Shown: piece after piece, positions 8,114-17,373 of the stretch
Position numbering within the stretch: the first letter of the stretch is position 1
Layout of the letters: each line of letters starts with the position of its first letter
Assembly (NCBI RefSeq): GCF_017794765.1
Contig: NZ_CP051236.1
Location: 2,125,312-2,189,311 of the forward strand
Direction: 5' to 3'
From: Nitratireductor sp.
GTDB taxonomy: Bacteria > Pseudomonadota > Alphaproteobacteria > Rhizobiales > Rhizobiaceae
Length of the DNA: 64,000 bases
Made by a program: the position numbers and the translations under genes
The notes under the pieces: model-generated
Seen by the model: the letters and a program-made list of their open reading frames with translations, nothing else
Told to the model about the DNA's origin: nothing
The model's database searches: none

Positions 8114-9280
8114 ATGTCACCGGTTCTGAACACTCCGCCGAGGATCGTCTCACGGCAAACCAATCGCAAACGTATTCTGGGAGGGAATGATTCCGTCAAA
8201 ATCGCGATCGTTCAGAAATCGCATCCTTATTTGGATCGGGATGGAACGCTTGAAATAGCATGCGAGGCAATCTTAGAGGCGGGCCAGAACGGTGCCCAGC
8301 TTGTTGTGTTCCCGGAGAATTGGCTTGCCGGATATCCCTACTGGTCTCCCGGCTGGAACACCGACGGAGCTAGGTTTCGCCAAGCCTATGCCGACTGGCA
8401 TGATGCCGCCATCATGGCGGGCACAGAAGACACGGAACGCCTCGGCGCGGCTGCCCTAAAGGCGGGGGTTTATGTAGCGATAGGTTGCAATGAGATGGAT
8501 CCGCGGGTGGAGTCAGATCAGATTTATAGTTCCGTAATGTTGTTTGAACCCAGCGGGAAGCATATTGGCACACATAGAAAAACCATGCCGACCTTTCAGG
8601 AAAAAATGTTTTGGGGCATGGGAGATGCAAACGATCTGAAAGTTTTCCCTACGGATATCGGTAATATCGGGATCTTGATCTGTGGCGAACACTCGATGAC
8701 GCCTCTGCGTGCCGCCCTCATCGCCCAACGTGAAGACTTTCATGTTTCTGTCTGGCATGGGTCCTTTCACCTCAACAAGGGACCAACACTTGTCGAAGAC
8801 GATCAAGACCAAAGCAATTTTATAGGTGTTCCTCTCTCTCGATCCCATGCAATTGAGTCTGGCGCGTTTGTAGCCATGGCCTGTACCTATCTTGACCCCG
8901 CAGATATCCCAGACGATCAACCTCTGACCAAAGGCGATCCGGATTTCAGGAACTTCAACCATTCCAATGGCGGCAGTACGGTTTTCAACCCGATGGGGAT
9001 GGCAATGACCGAGCCGCTCATCAATGCACCAGGTATCATCTATGCAGATTGCCCCGCCTGGATGCGGAAGACTCGAGCTGCCATCCTCGATACATTTGGC
9101 CATTACGCTCGTCCCGATCTTGTCCAGGTTCTCGTGCGCAAGCCCGGTATGGGCGGCTGGCGAATTGCGGGGCCGGAGCGGCAACAACTCGACACAAGAA
9201 ACCTTGACGCGCTTCATGCCGCTGCCGAAATCAATGATGTAGATCCAGAGCTAATTTTGGCACAGATTGAACTGGAATAA
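8114..9280 (+). CDS. Nitrilase (carbon-nitrogen hydrolase family)
   Basis: A 388-residue cytosolic CN-hydrolase. The catalytic triad is visible as Glu68 (VFPENW), Lys156 (HRKTMPT) and Cys190 (ILICGEHSMTPL). The extended C-terminal part fits nitrilases, which hydrolyse R-CN to the acid and ammonia, rather than amidases. The motif reads CGEH; many characterised nitrilases have CWEH, but CGE variants also occur in the family. The start at 8114 has GGAGA about 9 bp upstream; the first 27 residues are an unusual extension before the conserved VKIAIVQ strand. It is divergent from a TetR gene and transcribed alone. The substrate is unknown. Confidence 0.87.
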   Translation: MSPVLNTPPRIVSRQTNRKRILGGNDSVKIAIVQKSHPYLDRDGTLEIACEAILEAGQNGAQLVVFPENWLAGYPYWSPGWNTDGARFRQAYADWHDAAIMAGTEDTERLGAAALKAGVYVAIGCNEMDPRVESDQIYSSVMLFEPSGKHIGTHRKTMPTFQEKMFWGMGDANDLKVFPTDIGNIGILICGEHSMTPLRAALIAQREDFHVSVWHGSFHLNKGPTLVEDDQDQSNFIGVPLSRSHAIESGAFVAMACTYLDPADIPDDQPLTKGDPDFRNFNHSNGGSTVFNPMGMAMTEPLINAPGIIYADCPAWMRKTRAAILDTFGHYARPDLVQVLVRKPGMGGWRIAGPERQQLDTRNLDALHAAAEINDVDPELILAQIELE

Positions 9281-9728
9281 GTGAACGAAATGGGAAGCGT
9301 TGGGGATCCTGCTCTATACTCTCGAACTGGTATGGAGCAGGCCGGGTTTCTTAGTTTACCGCCGGAAGGGGATTGTTGATCAATGCTATTGAGATTAAAT
9401 CGTGGCTGAAGTTCGAAAGCAGAACATTTGTTGTTTGGACTAGGTCGTTTATGAACGACCTCGTTCTCTATACTTTTCGTCCTTGACCACCCTCAATGCG
9501 CCCCGAAGAATTAGAACCGAGGCATACTATCCTTGGTGGTACGCAGTCGAAAATTGGCCGCCAAATTGGCAAACCGATTTGCATATCATCTATGACCACT
9601 TGCCTTGTCCGGCAATTTGCACCTACTCGCCGAATTCTGATCGAAAACACGAACCCCGCAGTTTCAGAAAATGAGCGGCCGCAGAAACTGAGGCCGCAAA
9701 CAATGCCTTTCGTCTACATTCTTCATGC
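9281..9728. other. Intergenic gap with no recognisable gene
   Basis: About 450 bp between the nitrilase and the convergent AAA-ATPase gene, with lower GC than the flanks. Short open frames here have no family features or ribosome-binding sites. I see no repeat, tRNA or clear terminator. Confidence 0.5.
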
Positions 9729-10277
9729 TCAACGCGATAAAAGTGAAGTCAGAACGAATTGAGCTCGTTCCTTGACATCGACTTTAGGCAAAATGGTTGT
9801 TGTGTATTGAAGTTTACGGAAGGCATTGAGCAAACGTTGGTATTCGCGAACACCTTCCTCGAAATCTTGATGTCTTTCGCCGTCGGTTCGGTAAATTTCT
9901 GGCCAGGGTGGCACCAGAAAGACTTGCTGATGGAAGCGCGGCTGCTTGTTGAGCGTTCTGGAGACAGGAGTCCCAGTCGCATGCTCCAATGCAACCGCCG
10001 CATCGACAAGCCCGCGATCATAGAAAACCCATCCCCTCGCATTTCTCATGCGCTCATGATCGGAAGAGGCCATCTCGATAGCGCGCCGCGCGAATGCCTC
10101 CAGATCAACCCAGGGAAGTGCCCGTCCCCCACAGAGCATTTCTTCTGCAACAATCCTTCTGCCGGGTTCCTCGACTGTCTCATAACCCCGGTGTTTTAGC
10201 TCGGTGAGCAGCGTTGACTTTCCACCACCGGAACAGCCGGACAATATAACGTGATACCTATCGGAATTGTTCTGCAT
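9729..10277 (-). CDS. AAA-family ATPase with P-loop (NadR/kinase-like)
   Basis: A 182-residue P-loop protein. The Walker A motif GCSGGGKST spans residues 14-22 (Lys20), followed by VEEPGRRIVAEE and a Walker B-like WVFYDRGLVDAA. This arrangement matches the AAA_28 group of small NTPases related to NadR-type kinases. No dedicated partner is adjacent. Its substrate is not evident; it could be a nucleotide kinase or an orphan toxin/antitoxin-like ATPase, but nothing here decides that. Confidence 0.75.
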   Translation of the reverse strand: MQNNSDRYHVILSGCSGGGKSTLLTELKHRGYETVEEPGRRIVAEEMLCGGRALPWVDLEAFARRAIEMASSDHERMRNARGWVFYDRGLVDAAVALEHATGTPVSRTLNKQPRFHQQVFLVPPWPEIYRTDGERHQDFEEGVREYQRLLNAFRKLQYTTTILPKVDVKERAQFVLTSLLSR

Positions 10278-10469
10278 TTACTCTCTTCTAGCATTTGCTC
10301 GTACAAATAGTGTTATTGTCCGCCGTGTTTGAACCCATTTGGAAATAGCGGTGGGAAGATGAGATGCTTTATGATCCCACACCAGCTATTTTTTGCGCGC
10401 CCAGAACGCAAGCGGTGCACACGCGACGTATTTCATCACAGGCGCAAGGTTGGGCTGCAACGGCTGCGC

Positions 10470-11249
10470 CTACCGCAGCACAAGATAAATCCCGAGGCAA
10501 AGTAGCACCCAGAGAAAGGTGGTTCGGAATAAAGTCGGGTTGGTTCGCCGCCGAATGATCGCGCCGACCCACATCCCTCCGAACGCACATATCACAGCGA
10601 CGAGCGATGCGAGGCTGAACACTGCTGGAGCGTGATGCGAAACGGATAAGTTGATCGCCAAAGAAATTGTCGAAACCGTAAACGACAACCCCATGACCTG
10701 AATGAGCTCGTTCTGATTGAGATCCAGTGACTGGAGGTAAGGAACGACCGGCACGGATGACACGCCTGTGGCGGCCGTGGCAGCACCCGTCAGCCCGCCA
10801 ATCACGGGCCCGAGCCATCGCTGGGTATCTGTGCCGATTTTGACTGCCAACTTCCGCAAGGCGCTGGCCGCGTACAAGATCAGCACGACGCCAAGCAAAG
10901 TAATCGCGGAATCACCGTTTCCACGCGCAAGCCAACCCGTGCCGAGGATGGTCACAAGAGCCGCTACAACCAAAAGAGTCCAAAACCGTCGCAGGAGGCT
11001 TAGAAGGGCTCCCCCGCTGACCGCCTGCCAGAGATTCGTCAGCAACGATGGAACGACCAGAAGGGACGCCGCTTCAACCGGCGGCATCGCAAGGACGAGG
11101 AACGCCATGGCGATCGGTGGAAGCCCGAGGCCAACGCCGCCCTTGACAATTCCCGCTACTGCAAATGCCAAGGCAATTAGCAAGAGAACCGCGTCAGAAC
11201 TGCTCGCTTGCCATGCGCTCACAATCGATCCGCCAATTTGACCAGGCAA
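10470..11249 (-). CDS. TauE/SafE (DUF81) family membrane permease
   Basis: A 259-residue polytopic membrane protein with about eight hydrophobic segments. The duplicated DUF81 pattern is clear: FAVAGIVKGGVGLGLPP in the first half and VIGGLTGAATAATGVSSVP in the second. The family exports or imports sulfite, sulfoacetate and related organosulfur anions. The start overlaps the end of the upstream MFS gene by 31 bp, so the two are probably co-transcribed on the minus strand; a later start cannot be excluded. The substrate is unknown. Confidence 0.85.
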   Translation of the reverse strand: MPGQIGGSIVSAWQASSSDAVLLLIALAFAVAGIVKGGVGLGLPPIAMAFLVLAMPPVEAASLLVVPSLLTNLWQAVSGGALLSLLRRFWTLLVVAALVTILGTGWLARGNGDSAITLLGVVLILYAASALRKLAVKIGTDTQRWLGPVIGGLTGAATAATGVSSVPVVPYLQSLDLNQNELIQVMGLSFTVSTISLAINLSVSHHAPAVFSLASLVAVICAFGGMWVGAIIRRRTNPTLFRTTFLWVLLCLGIYLVLR

Positions 11250-12412
11250 AAACTGATCGCGGAGAAGCCCGCGAAAGCGAGTACAAGCGGAACACTGGAA
11301 CCGCTATAAAAGCTGCCGATCAATATTGCCAGAGGTACGGATACAAAGGTGGTGACAGCCCCCACCACAGACGCTCCTGTTCCAGCGACGGCGCCTAGCG
11401 AACGCATCGCAAGCGCGTTCAGATTACTGACGAGGAGGCCAAAGCAGAACAACATAACCGCAAGATAAAGGCTGAGCTCGGTCAAGGATTCCTTGCGCCC
11501 CATCGCACGTGTCGCGGCGGCCATGACAATGGAGGATGCGCACATGACGACAACGCCGATCGTGGCTAAGCGTTCGACACCAAGTCTCACCACCAGACGC
11601 CCGTTGAGAAATGACGCCAAGGCCAGGCTGAGTGACATCAGCGCGAAGAACAGCGGGTAGCGGGACCCGAGGCCATGTTGCACCTCAAACAATTGCTGCG
11701 ACATGTTGAGATAGGCAATAAATGCACCAGACACTACACCGAGCGCACCGGCGTACAGCATCGCAGGACCGTTTCTGAGCACGGCGCCGAAATTGAACGC
11801 GAGACGCTGGAACGACAGCGGCGTGCGCGCATCTGTGGGGTGCGTTTCCGCTAGTCTCGTGTTGAGCCATATGAGCATTGTCAGCGCTCCCACCCCGAAC
11901 AAGACAAAGAGGGCACGCCATCCAGCCAATCGTATGACGCCCTGGCCAAGATAGGGGGACACTGTTGGAACAAGAGCAAAAATGACCATGATAAAGGACA
12001 TGGTCCGGGCCATCATCGCACCTTCATAACGGTCGCGGACAATGGCAACCGTAACCACGCGTGGCGCGCCCAAGCCGACGCCCTGAATAACTTGCCCCGC
12101 AATGAACCCCCAGAACGAGCTGCTAAAATACGACAGTAGGGCTCCGCCCAAAAAAATAAGCAATCCGATGTTTAACGACAACTTTCGTCCGATACTGTCC
12201 GACCAAGCGCCGAACAGGATCTGTCCGAATGCGAGCCCGATGTAAAGCAGGGCGACGGACAGACCAATCCTGTTCGGATCGGGCAGGTTGAAGTGTCCGG
12301 TCATGTGCGAGAACGCTGGAAGGATCATATTGATGGCCAGCGCCACCAGAGCCATAAGCATTGCGTTCAGAGCGATAAACTCCAGTCCCGATATATCTTT
12401 CGCACGTGACAT
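11219..12412 (-). CDS. MFS transporter, Bcr/CflA-like drug efflux type
   Basis: A 397-residue 12-helix major facilitator. The helix 2-3 loop motif is FGAWSDSIGRK, close to the family consensus GxLaDrxGrk. Helix 4 carries QGVGLGAPRVVTVAIVRDRY, typical of Bcr/CflA drug:proton antiporters (motif GxGaaxxxxxaxxxDxf). It likely exports a small hydrophobic compound by proton antiport. It lies downstream of a LysR gene on the same strand and is followed by the TauE permease. Confidence 0.88.
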   Translation of the reverse strand: MSRAKDISGLEFIALNAMLMALVALAINMILPAFSHMTGHFNLPDPNRIGLSVALLYIGLAFGQILFGAWSDSIGRKLSLNIGLLIFLGGALLSYFSSSFWGFIAGQVIQGVGLGAPRVVTVAIVRDRYEGAMMARTMSFIMVIFALVPTVSPYLGQGVIRLAGWRALFVLFGVGALTMLIWLNTRLAETHPTDARTPLSFQRLAFNFGAVLRNGPAMLYAGALGVVSGAFIAYLNMSQQLFEVQHGLGSRYPLFFALMSLSLALASFLNGRLVVRLGVERLATIGVVVMCASSIVMAAATRAMGRKESLTELSLYLAVMLFCFGLLVSNLNALAMRSLGAVAGTGASVVGAVTTFVSVPLAILIGSFYSGSSVPLVLAFAGFSAISFCLVKLADRL

Positions 12413-12516
12413 TTTTCACCTTCAAGCCGATTGGACGGATTGAGATATTTTGCGGATGTTCAGGTTCTGAACTAGTCGGAATAACGGAAGAACTTTATGT
12501 CCTGCGTGTCCGGAAT

Positions 12517-13410
12517 TTAGGCCGGTAGATCAATAGTCAGATTTTTAGCAACGAAGTCTAAAAAGACCTGGAGCTTCTTGGGCATCAGTTTACGGTCGGG
12601 ATAGAGGGCGTAAAGCGGTCGGGAGGGCATGGTGTAATCGGCCAGCACTTCGACAAGACGGCCCGCCGCAATGTCGTTGTCCGCTATGAAATTCGGCAAG
12701 CGGGCGACCCCGAGACCTTGTAGAGCGGCGTCCCTTACGACCTCGCCATTGTCCGACCTGAAATTGCCACTGACGGGAATCTCGATATTGCTTTCGCCGT
12801 TGGCGAAACACCAAACGTCCTTGTTGTGGCGATGTGTGTAGATCAGGCAGTTATGCGCGGCCAAATCTGCCGGATCGTCCGGCACTCCCTTCTCTTTGCA
12901 ATAAGCCGGCGACGCACAAACTATGCTGCCGAGTTCGAGAAGCTTGCGGGCGATATAAGACTCGGCCTGAACCGGGCGTGCCGTGAAGGCGACATCGAGC
13001 CCCCGAGACAGAAGGTCGGGCGTATCGTCGCTGAGCGAAAGGTCCAGAGTGATCGATGGATAGCGCTTAAGAAACTCCGGCATGAGATTGGACAGGTGCA
13101 GCTTGCCGAAACTCATCGGTGCATGAACGCGCAGCGTACCCTGCGGTTGCGACTGCAAGCTGGTTGCCGCATCCCGGGCCCGGTTTGCATGAAGGACGGA
13201 CAATCGCGCCCCGGCAAGATATCGCGCTCCTGCCTCCGTCAGCATGAGCGATCTGGTCGATCTTTGTAAGAGCTTTACACCAAGGTGAGCCTCGAGCCTG
13301 TTGATCCGCTTACTGACCGCCGATGCCGATATCTTTAGCCGTTCGGACGCGCCAGCGAAGCTCATCTCTTCGGCCACTGCCACGAAGGTTTCCAAATCGG
13401 ATGTCTGCAT
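12517..13410 (-). CDS. LysR-family transcriptional regulator
   Basis: A 297-residue LTTR. The winged helix-turn-helix occupies residues 1-60 (MQTSDLETFVAVAEEMSFAG, then SASAVSKRINRLEAHLGVKLLQR), and a periplasmic-binding-like effector domain follows (residues about 90-295). It belongs to the CrgA/YafC-like group by general pattern. It starts only 13 bp after the MFS gene at 13424 on the same strand, so the pair may be one unit. The effector is unknown. Confidence 0.9.
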   Translation of the reverse strand: MQTSDLETFVAVAEEMSFAGASERLKISASAVSKRINRLEAHLGVKLLQRSTRSLMLTEAGARYLAGARLSVLHANRARDAATSLQSQPQGTLRVHAPMSFGKLHLSNLMPEFLKRYPSITLDLSLSDDTPDLLSRGLDVAFTARPVQAESYIARKLLELGSIVCASPAYCKEKGVPDDPADLAAHNCLIYTHRHNKDVWCFANGESNIEIPVSGNFRSDNGEVVRDAALQGLGVARLPNFIADNDIAAGRLVEVLADYTMPSRPLYALYPDRKLMPKKLQVFLDFVAKNLTIDLPA

Positions 13411-13423
13411 CGCCAGTCCATAC

Positions 13424-14575
13424 TTATCTGTCGGTTACACCTAGTGTATCTCGAGGCTTTGCTAAGTATACCGTAGCGGTTAAGGCTAGAAGAACGATGC
13501 TGGCCAATGGCAGCGTCCGAGCGCCGGTTTCGGCAATTGTCACACCTCCGATGAACGTCCCGACGGTCAGACCGGCATTGCCCAGAGAGATGAAGAGGCT
13601 ATTGGCGAATTCCGGCGCTTCGGACGCAGAGCCATTGACCAGTTGTTGTCCCAGCAAAAAACCGGTCGAGTGCACCGTGCCCCAAATTATGATCAAAGCG
13701 ACAACCGCAGGGGTGACATGGGCTAGCCCATAGATCAGTGCAAAGGTCAGGCAGAGGATCAACACGAACCCGGTTACCAGCCGGTTCAGATGTTTGTCGA
13801 CAAAACGGCCGGCGGCAAGTGTGCCCAGAAACCCGGCGGCGCCGAAAATAAAAAGCATCAACCCGATCATCGATCCTTCCATTCCGCCAGCGACGGCGAG
13901 ATATTCCGCGAAGTAGCTATAGATGCAGAATGTCGACGCCATGATCAAAAACAGCACCGCCAGGCTCCACCAGAGCTTGAGCTTTTTGAGCACCCAGATT
14001 TGAGTGCGAAACGTCAGCCTACGAGTGGCGGCAAATGACGGCACAAACAGGAGAAGGGCGATCAGGGCGACGCTGTTCAGGCCCGCAAACAGGATGAAGC
14101 CGGCCTGCCATCCGTGTGATACGGATACAAACGACACCATGGGCACGCCAAGGACCGTCCCGGCGCTCAATCCCGCAAAGATGACGGAAACTGCCTTACC
14201 ACTATCTTCTTCCGCGACGGTTGAGCTTGCGGCCGCCATGGCGAACGACCAAAAGACCGGATGGAAGAAAGCGGGAAGGATACGAAAAAACAGCAGCCAG
14301 CCAAAGCTTTCACAGAACAATGACAGGAGGTTGGAACCGGCAAAAATGGCGAGCACCAGGGAAAGGCTCAGCTTGCGGTCAAATCTTGAAAACGCCAACG
14401 TCATCCAGGGGCCGGTGATCGCAATGGTCAATGCAAACCCGCCGAGAAGCCACCCGGCCGCGCTAATCGATACATCGAACGCTTCGGCCAACTGAGGCAA
14501 TATCCCGATGATGCCGAACTCGGTCGTGATAAGGGAGAATGCTCCGAATGCGAGAACGAATACGCTGAAGGGCAT
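13424..14575 (-). CDS. MFS transporter, AraJ-like efflux type
   Basis: A 383-residue 12-helix major facilitator starting at MPFSVFVLAFGAFSLITTEF, a segment typical of the AraJ/sugar-efflux DHA1 group. I chose the ATG at 14575, which places the first helix at the N-terminus; an in-frame extension of 26 residues upstream lacks family character. It is followed closely by a LysR gene. The substrate is unknown: drug or sugar efflux is the usual family role. Confidence 0.85.
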   Translation of the reverse strand: MPFSVFVLAFGAFSLITTEFGIIGILPQLAEAFDVSISAAGWLLGGFALTIAITGPWMTLAFSRFDRKLSLSLVLAIFAGSNLLSLFCESFGWLLFFRILPAFFHPVFWSFAMAAASSTVAEEDSGKAVSVIFAGLSAGTVLGVPMVSFVSVSHGWQAGFILFAGLNSVALIALLLFVPSFAATRRLTFRTQIWVLKKLKLWWSLAVLFLIMASTFCIYSYFAEYLAVAGGMEGSMIGLMLFIFGAAGFLGTLAAGRFVDKHLNRLVTGFVLILCLTFALIYGLAHVTPAVVALIIIWGTVHSTGFLLGQQLVNGSASEAPEFANSLFISLGNAGLTVGTFIGGVTIAETGARTLPLASIVLLALTATVYLAKPRDTLGVTDR

Positions 14576-14743
14576 GTGTTGATCTTTCTTGCAAGTTGGC
14601 CAGCAATGAGTTGACGTAGGCGAGCGGACGCATTTCGGTGTGGAAACCGGCAATGGAATTTCAGGATTGGCGGTATGGGTTGGCGGCTCCGCCGGACCTT
14701 ATGGAGCCGCTGGCATCGTCACCCCTGCTGCCGGGATCAGCAT

Positions 14744-15460
14744 TCAGTTTGCATCGTGAAAAATAATACCCAATGTGTGCCGCATGCCGCTGCGCAGGCG
14801 GCTGACGCCGTGACGCATGTTGACGCGATAAGTGCCCTTCGTTCCTTTGACGGGCCGGTTGCGCACGGCGAAAATGACGGCGTCTCCCTGCCGCAAGGGC
14901 ATTACCTCAGCGCGGCTCTGCATCCTGGGCCGCTGTTCGGTCAGAACGAACTCTCCACCAGCGAAATCCTTGCCGGGTTTGGAAAGCAGCACTGCCATTT
15001 GCAGCGGGAACAACAAATCACCATAGACGTCCTGGTGCAGACAGTTGAAATCCCCCTCGACATATTGCAGCAACAATGGTGTGGGCCTGAGCTGCCCCGC
15101 ATTGTGGCATTGCTCCAGATAGGCGCGGTGCACTTCCGGGAAACGGGTGTCGATCCCCATCCGCTCGTTCCAATCATTGGCGATCGGGACCAGGAGCGGA
15201 TAGACTTTTTCGCGCACCGTCGCGACGACAGCCGGGAGAGGGTAGTCGAAATACTTGTATTCGCCCTTTCCGAACCCATGGCGAGCCATGTGAATCCGGC
15301 TCCGAAATTTCTCATCTTCTGGATAGAGCGCTGCAATCTCGGCACACGCCTCGTTGCTTAAGAGCGACGGGACCAAAGCACATCCGAACGATCCCAGATC
15401 ATTTTTCAGAGCATCCGCGTCGATCTCGTCGATACGGGATTCAATCTGTGCGATAGTCAT
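14744..15460 (-). CDS. 2-oxoglutarate/Fe(II) dioxygenase, coupled to ada
   Basis: A 238-residue double-stranded beta-helix dioxygenase. The iron facial triad is visible as His142-x-Asp144 (CLHQDVYG) and distal His217 (MRHGVSRL), with a basic residue (Arg227) for 2-oxoglutarate in MRHTLGIIFHDA. It is prolyl-4-hydroxylase-like in layout and is not an AlkB paralogue by motif. Its start overlaps the ada stop by 4 bp, so it should be translated with Ada and induced by alkylation damage. It may demethylate a nucleic acid or hydroxylate a protein or tRNA; the substrate is unknown. Confidence 0.85.
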   Translation of the reverse strand: MTIAQIESRIDEIDADALKNDLGSFGCALVPSLLSNEACAEIAALYPEDEKFRSRIHMARHGFGKGEYKYFDYPLPAVVATVREKVYPLLVPIANDWNERMGIDTRFPEVHRAYLEQCHNAGQLRPTPLLLQYVEGDFNCLHQDVYGDLLFPLQMAVLLSKPGKDFAGGEFVLTEQRPRMQSRAEVMPLRQGDAVIFAVRNRPVKGTKGTYRVNMRHGVSRLRSGMRHTLGIIFHDAN

Positions 15461-16521
15461 GCCGTTTGCTCCAGTTCAAGCAGCGCCCGCTTGCGCTCGA
15501 TACCCCAACGATAACCGGATAGCCCGCCATCTGAACGAACCACCCGGTGACATGGAATGGCCACCGCGAGGGCATTGGCGCCGCAGGCTTGCGCAACGGC
15601 TCGGAAAGACGTTGGTGCGCCGATCGTCTCGGCAATGTCGCGATAGCTTGCGGTTTGCCCCGCGGGAATATCGCGAAGGGCCTGCCAGACCCGCTCCTGA
15701 AACGCCGTGCCCTGAATATCGAGCGGCAGATCGAGACCGAGCCGGGGAGCATCAACAAAACCCACGACCCGCGCGACAAGCGCCTCAAAGGCTTCATCAC
15801 CGCCAATAAGCTCGGCTTGCGGAAACATGGATTGAAGATCGTCCAGCAATTTCTCGGCGGTGTCACCGAGTAGGATGGCGCAAACGCCTTTTTGGCTGCA
15901 GGCCACCAGTACCGATCCCAACGAACACTCACCCACAGCGAACAGGATACGCATGTTCTGCCCGCCATTCTTGTAAGCTGAAGGGCTCATCCCAAGGGCT
16001 TGTGTTGCAATCTCATAAAAGCGGCTGCTGGAGCTGAAACCAGCGTCATACATCGCGGAGGTGACGGAGGGTGCGTCGCCGTTCAAGCTCTTTCTAACCT
16101 TTTGCATACGATGCGCCCGCGCATAGGCTTTCGGCGTCACGCCCGTCTGGGCTTTGAACAGTCGATGAAAATGAAACACGCTGAGGCCGCATGACTTTGC
16201 GAGCGCCTCCAGACCTGGCTCTTCTTCGGCTTCTTCGATGGCCCGGCAGGTGGCTGCAATTTTTTCAGCCATAACCACATCGGGCGCCGTTTCGTCTGGC
16301 TTGCAGCGTTTGCAAGCGCGATAGCCTGCCTTCTGCGCCTCGACGGCACTGTCGAAAAACTCAACATTTTTTTCATTCGGGCGCCGCGAGGGGCAGTCCG
16401 GCCGGCAGTAAACGCCGGTGGTTTTCACCGCGTAGATGAATGGGGGCAATGAGCTTGCATCGCGCGCCAGAACAGCCTGCCATCTGGCAGCGTTCTGTGA
16501 CCTATCAGGTTCGTGTTTCAT
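15457..16521 (-). CDS. ada: Ada: methylphosphotriester/O6-methylguanine methyltransferase and activator
   Basis: A 354-residue trifunctional Ada. The N-terminal zinc domain has Cys39, Cys43, Cys70 and Cys73 (VYCRPDCPSRRP and ACKRCKP), matching E. coli Cys38/42/69/72. An AraC-type helix-turn-helix follows (GLSVFHFHRLFKAQTGVTPKAY). The C-terminal O6-methylguanine transferase has IPCHRVV with acceptor Cys324. Methylation of the N-terminal Cys turns Ada into an activator of the adaptive response. I chose the ATG at 16521, with GGAAGA 8 bp upstream. It lies between alkB and a 2OG oxygenase on the same strand. Confidence 0.96.
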   Translation of the reverse strand: MKHEPDRSQNAARWQAVLARDASSLPPFIYAVKTTGVYCRPDCPSRRPNEKNVEFFDSAVEAQKAGYRACKRCKPDETAPDVVMAEKIAATCRAIEEAEEEPGLEALAKSCGLSVFHFHRLFKAQTGVTPKAYARAHRMQKVRKSLNGDAPSVTSAMYDAGFSSSSRFYEIATQALGMSPSAYKNGGQNMRILFAVGECSLGSVLVACSQKGVCAILLGDTAEKLLDDLQSMFPQAELIGGDEAFEALVARVVGFVDAPRLGLDLPLDIQGTAFQERVWQALRDIPAGQTASYRDIAETIGAPTSFRAVAQACGANALAVAIPCHRVVRSDGGLSGYRWGIERKRALLELEQTA

Positions 16522-16596
16522 GTCATGGTCTTCCAAGATTTGTGTCATGGCCCAATCTAGCGCCCGAGCCTGTTCCAAAAACTCCGGTTCTTGTGA

Positions 16597-17241
16597 TCAA
16601 ACCACTTTGCGGAAGGTCAGATTGATCCGTTGTTTACCGAACGCTGGGTGCTCACCTGTTTTCAGGGTGTTGACGCCATGGTAGCAAAGCCTCGACGGCC
16701 CGCCCCAAACGACAACATCGCCATGTTCCAAGGTGTATTTTTTCACTGCATCTTTCCGCTTTAAGCCCCCGAATAGGAAACTGGCGGGCAGACCAAGCGA
16801 GACAGAGACAATCGGCTGAGTGAAATCGGCTTCGTTGCGGTCCTGATGCAATGACAGTTTTGAACCGGGCAGATAGCGGTTTATGAGACACGCATCCGGC
16901 TGAAACCCCGAATATCCCGCAGCCACCGCCGCCTCTGTCGCAATCTTGAGAAACGAGGCTGGCATCTCGGGCCAGGACCGGTTGGACAGCGGATCAACCG
17001 GGTCGTACCGATAGCCAGTCTTATCCGAAACCCAGCCAAACTTGCCGCAATTGGTCATCGCGACGGACATCCTGTGCCCGCCCGGCGTGATCATGTGGCG
17101 AAAGGGTGAGGCCGCTTGAATGGAATTCAGAAATGATAGGATATCGGCGCCTAAACCTAGTGCAAAACCCGGAAGCAGGACGGCCCCTTCAGCCAGGATC
17201 ACCGTCGGCTTGGGGAGGAAATCGAAGAAGCTCTCTTGCAT
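16597..17241 (-). CDS. alkB: AlkB DNA dealkylase
   Basis: A 214-residue AlkB that oxidatively removes 1-methyladenine and 3-methylcytosine lesions. Iron ligands His132, Asp134 and His188 (LSLHQDRNE, LCYHGV) and 2-oxoglutarate ligands Arg205 and Arg211 (QRINLTFRKV) match E. coli H131/D133/H187/R204/R210 almost residue for residue. NRYLPGSKLSLHQD is the family hallmark. I chose the ATG at 17241 (MQESFFDF); the upstream extension is not conserved in character. It is first in the minus-strand order alkB-ada-2OG oxygenase, 75 bp before ada. Confidence 0.95.
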   Translation of the reverse strand: MQESFFDFLPKPTVILAEGAVLLPGFALGLGADILSFLNSIQAASPFRHMITPGGHRMSVAMTNCGKFGWVSDKTGYRYDPVDPLSNRSWPEMPASFLKIATEAAVAAGYSGFQPDACLINRYLPGSKLSLHQDRNEADFTQPIVSVSLGLPASFLFGGLKRKDAVKKYTLEHGDVVVWGGPSRLCYHGVNTLKTGEHPAFGKQRINLTFRKVV

Positions 17242-17373
17242 GGGTTTGGTATCCCGCAGACGACCCTCGGATCTTAACTCCCGCGCCAACATCCAAGCAG
17301 CCCGTTTCTTGCGCATTGAAGTGGTGAGCCGGGGAGCGAAGAACCCCCGGCTCTTTCTGTGCCAGCCAGGCGC

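Noticed and set aside
9496..9762. 88-codon frame between the nitrilase and ATPase genes
   Set aside because: No ribosome site or family features, and it runs into the convergent gene.
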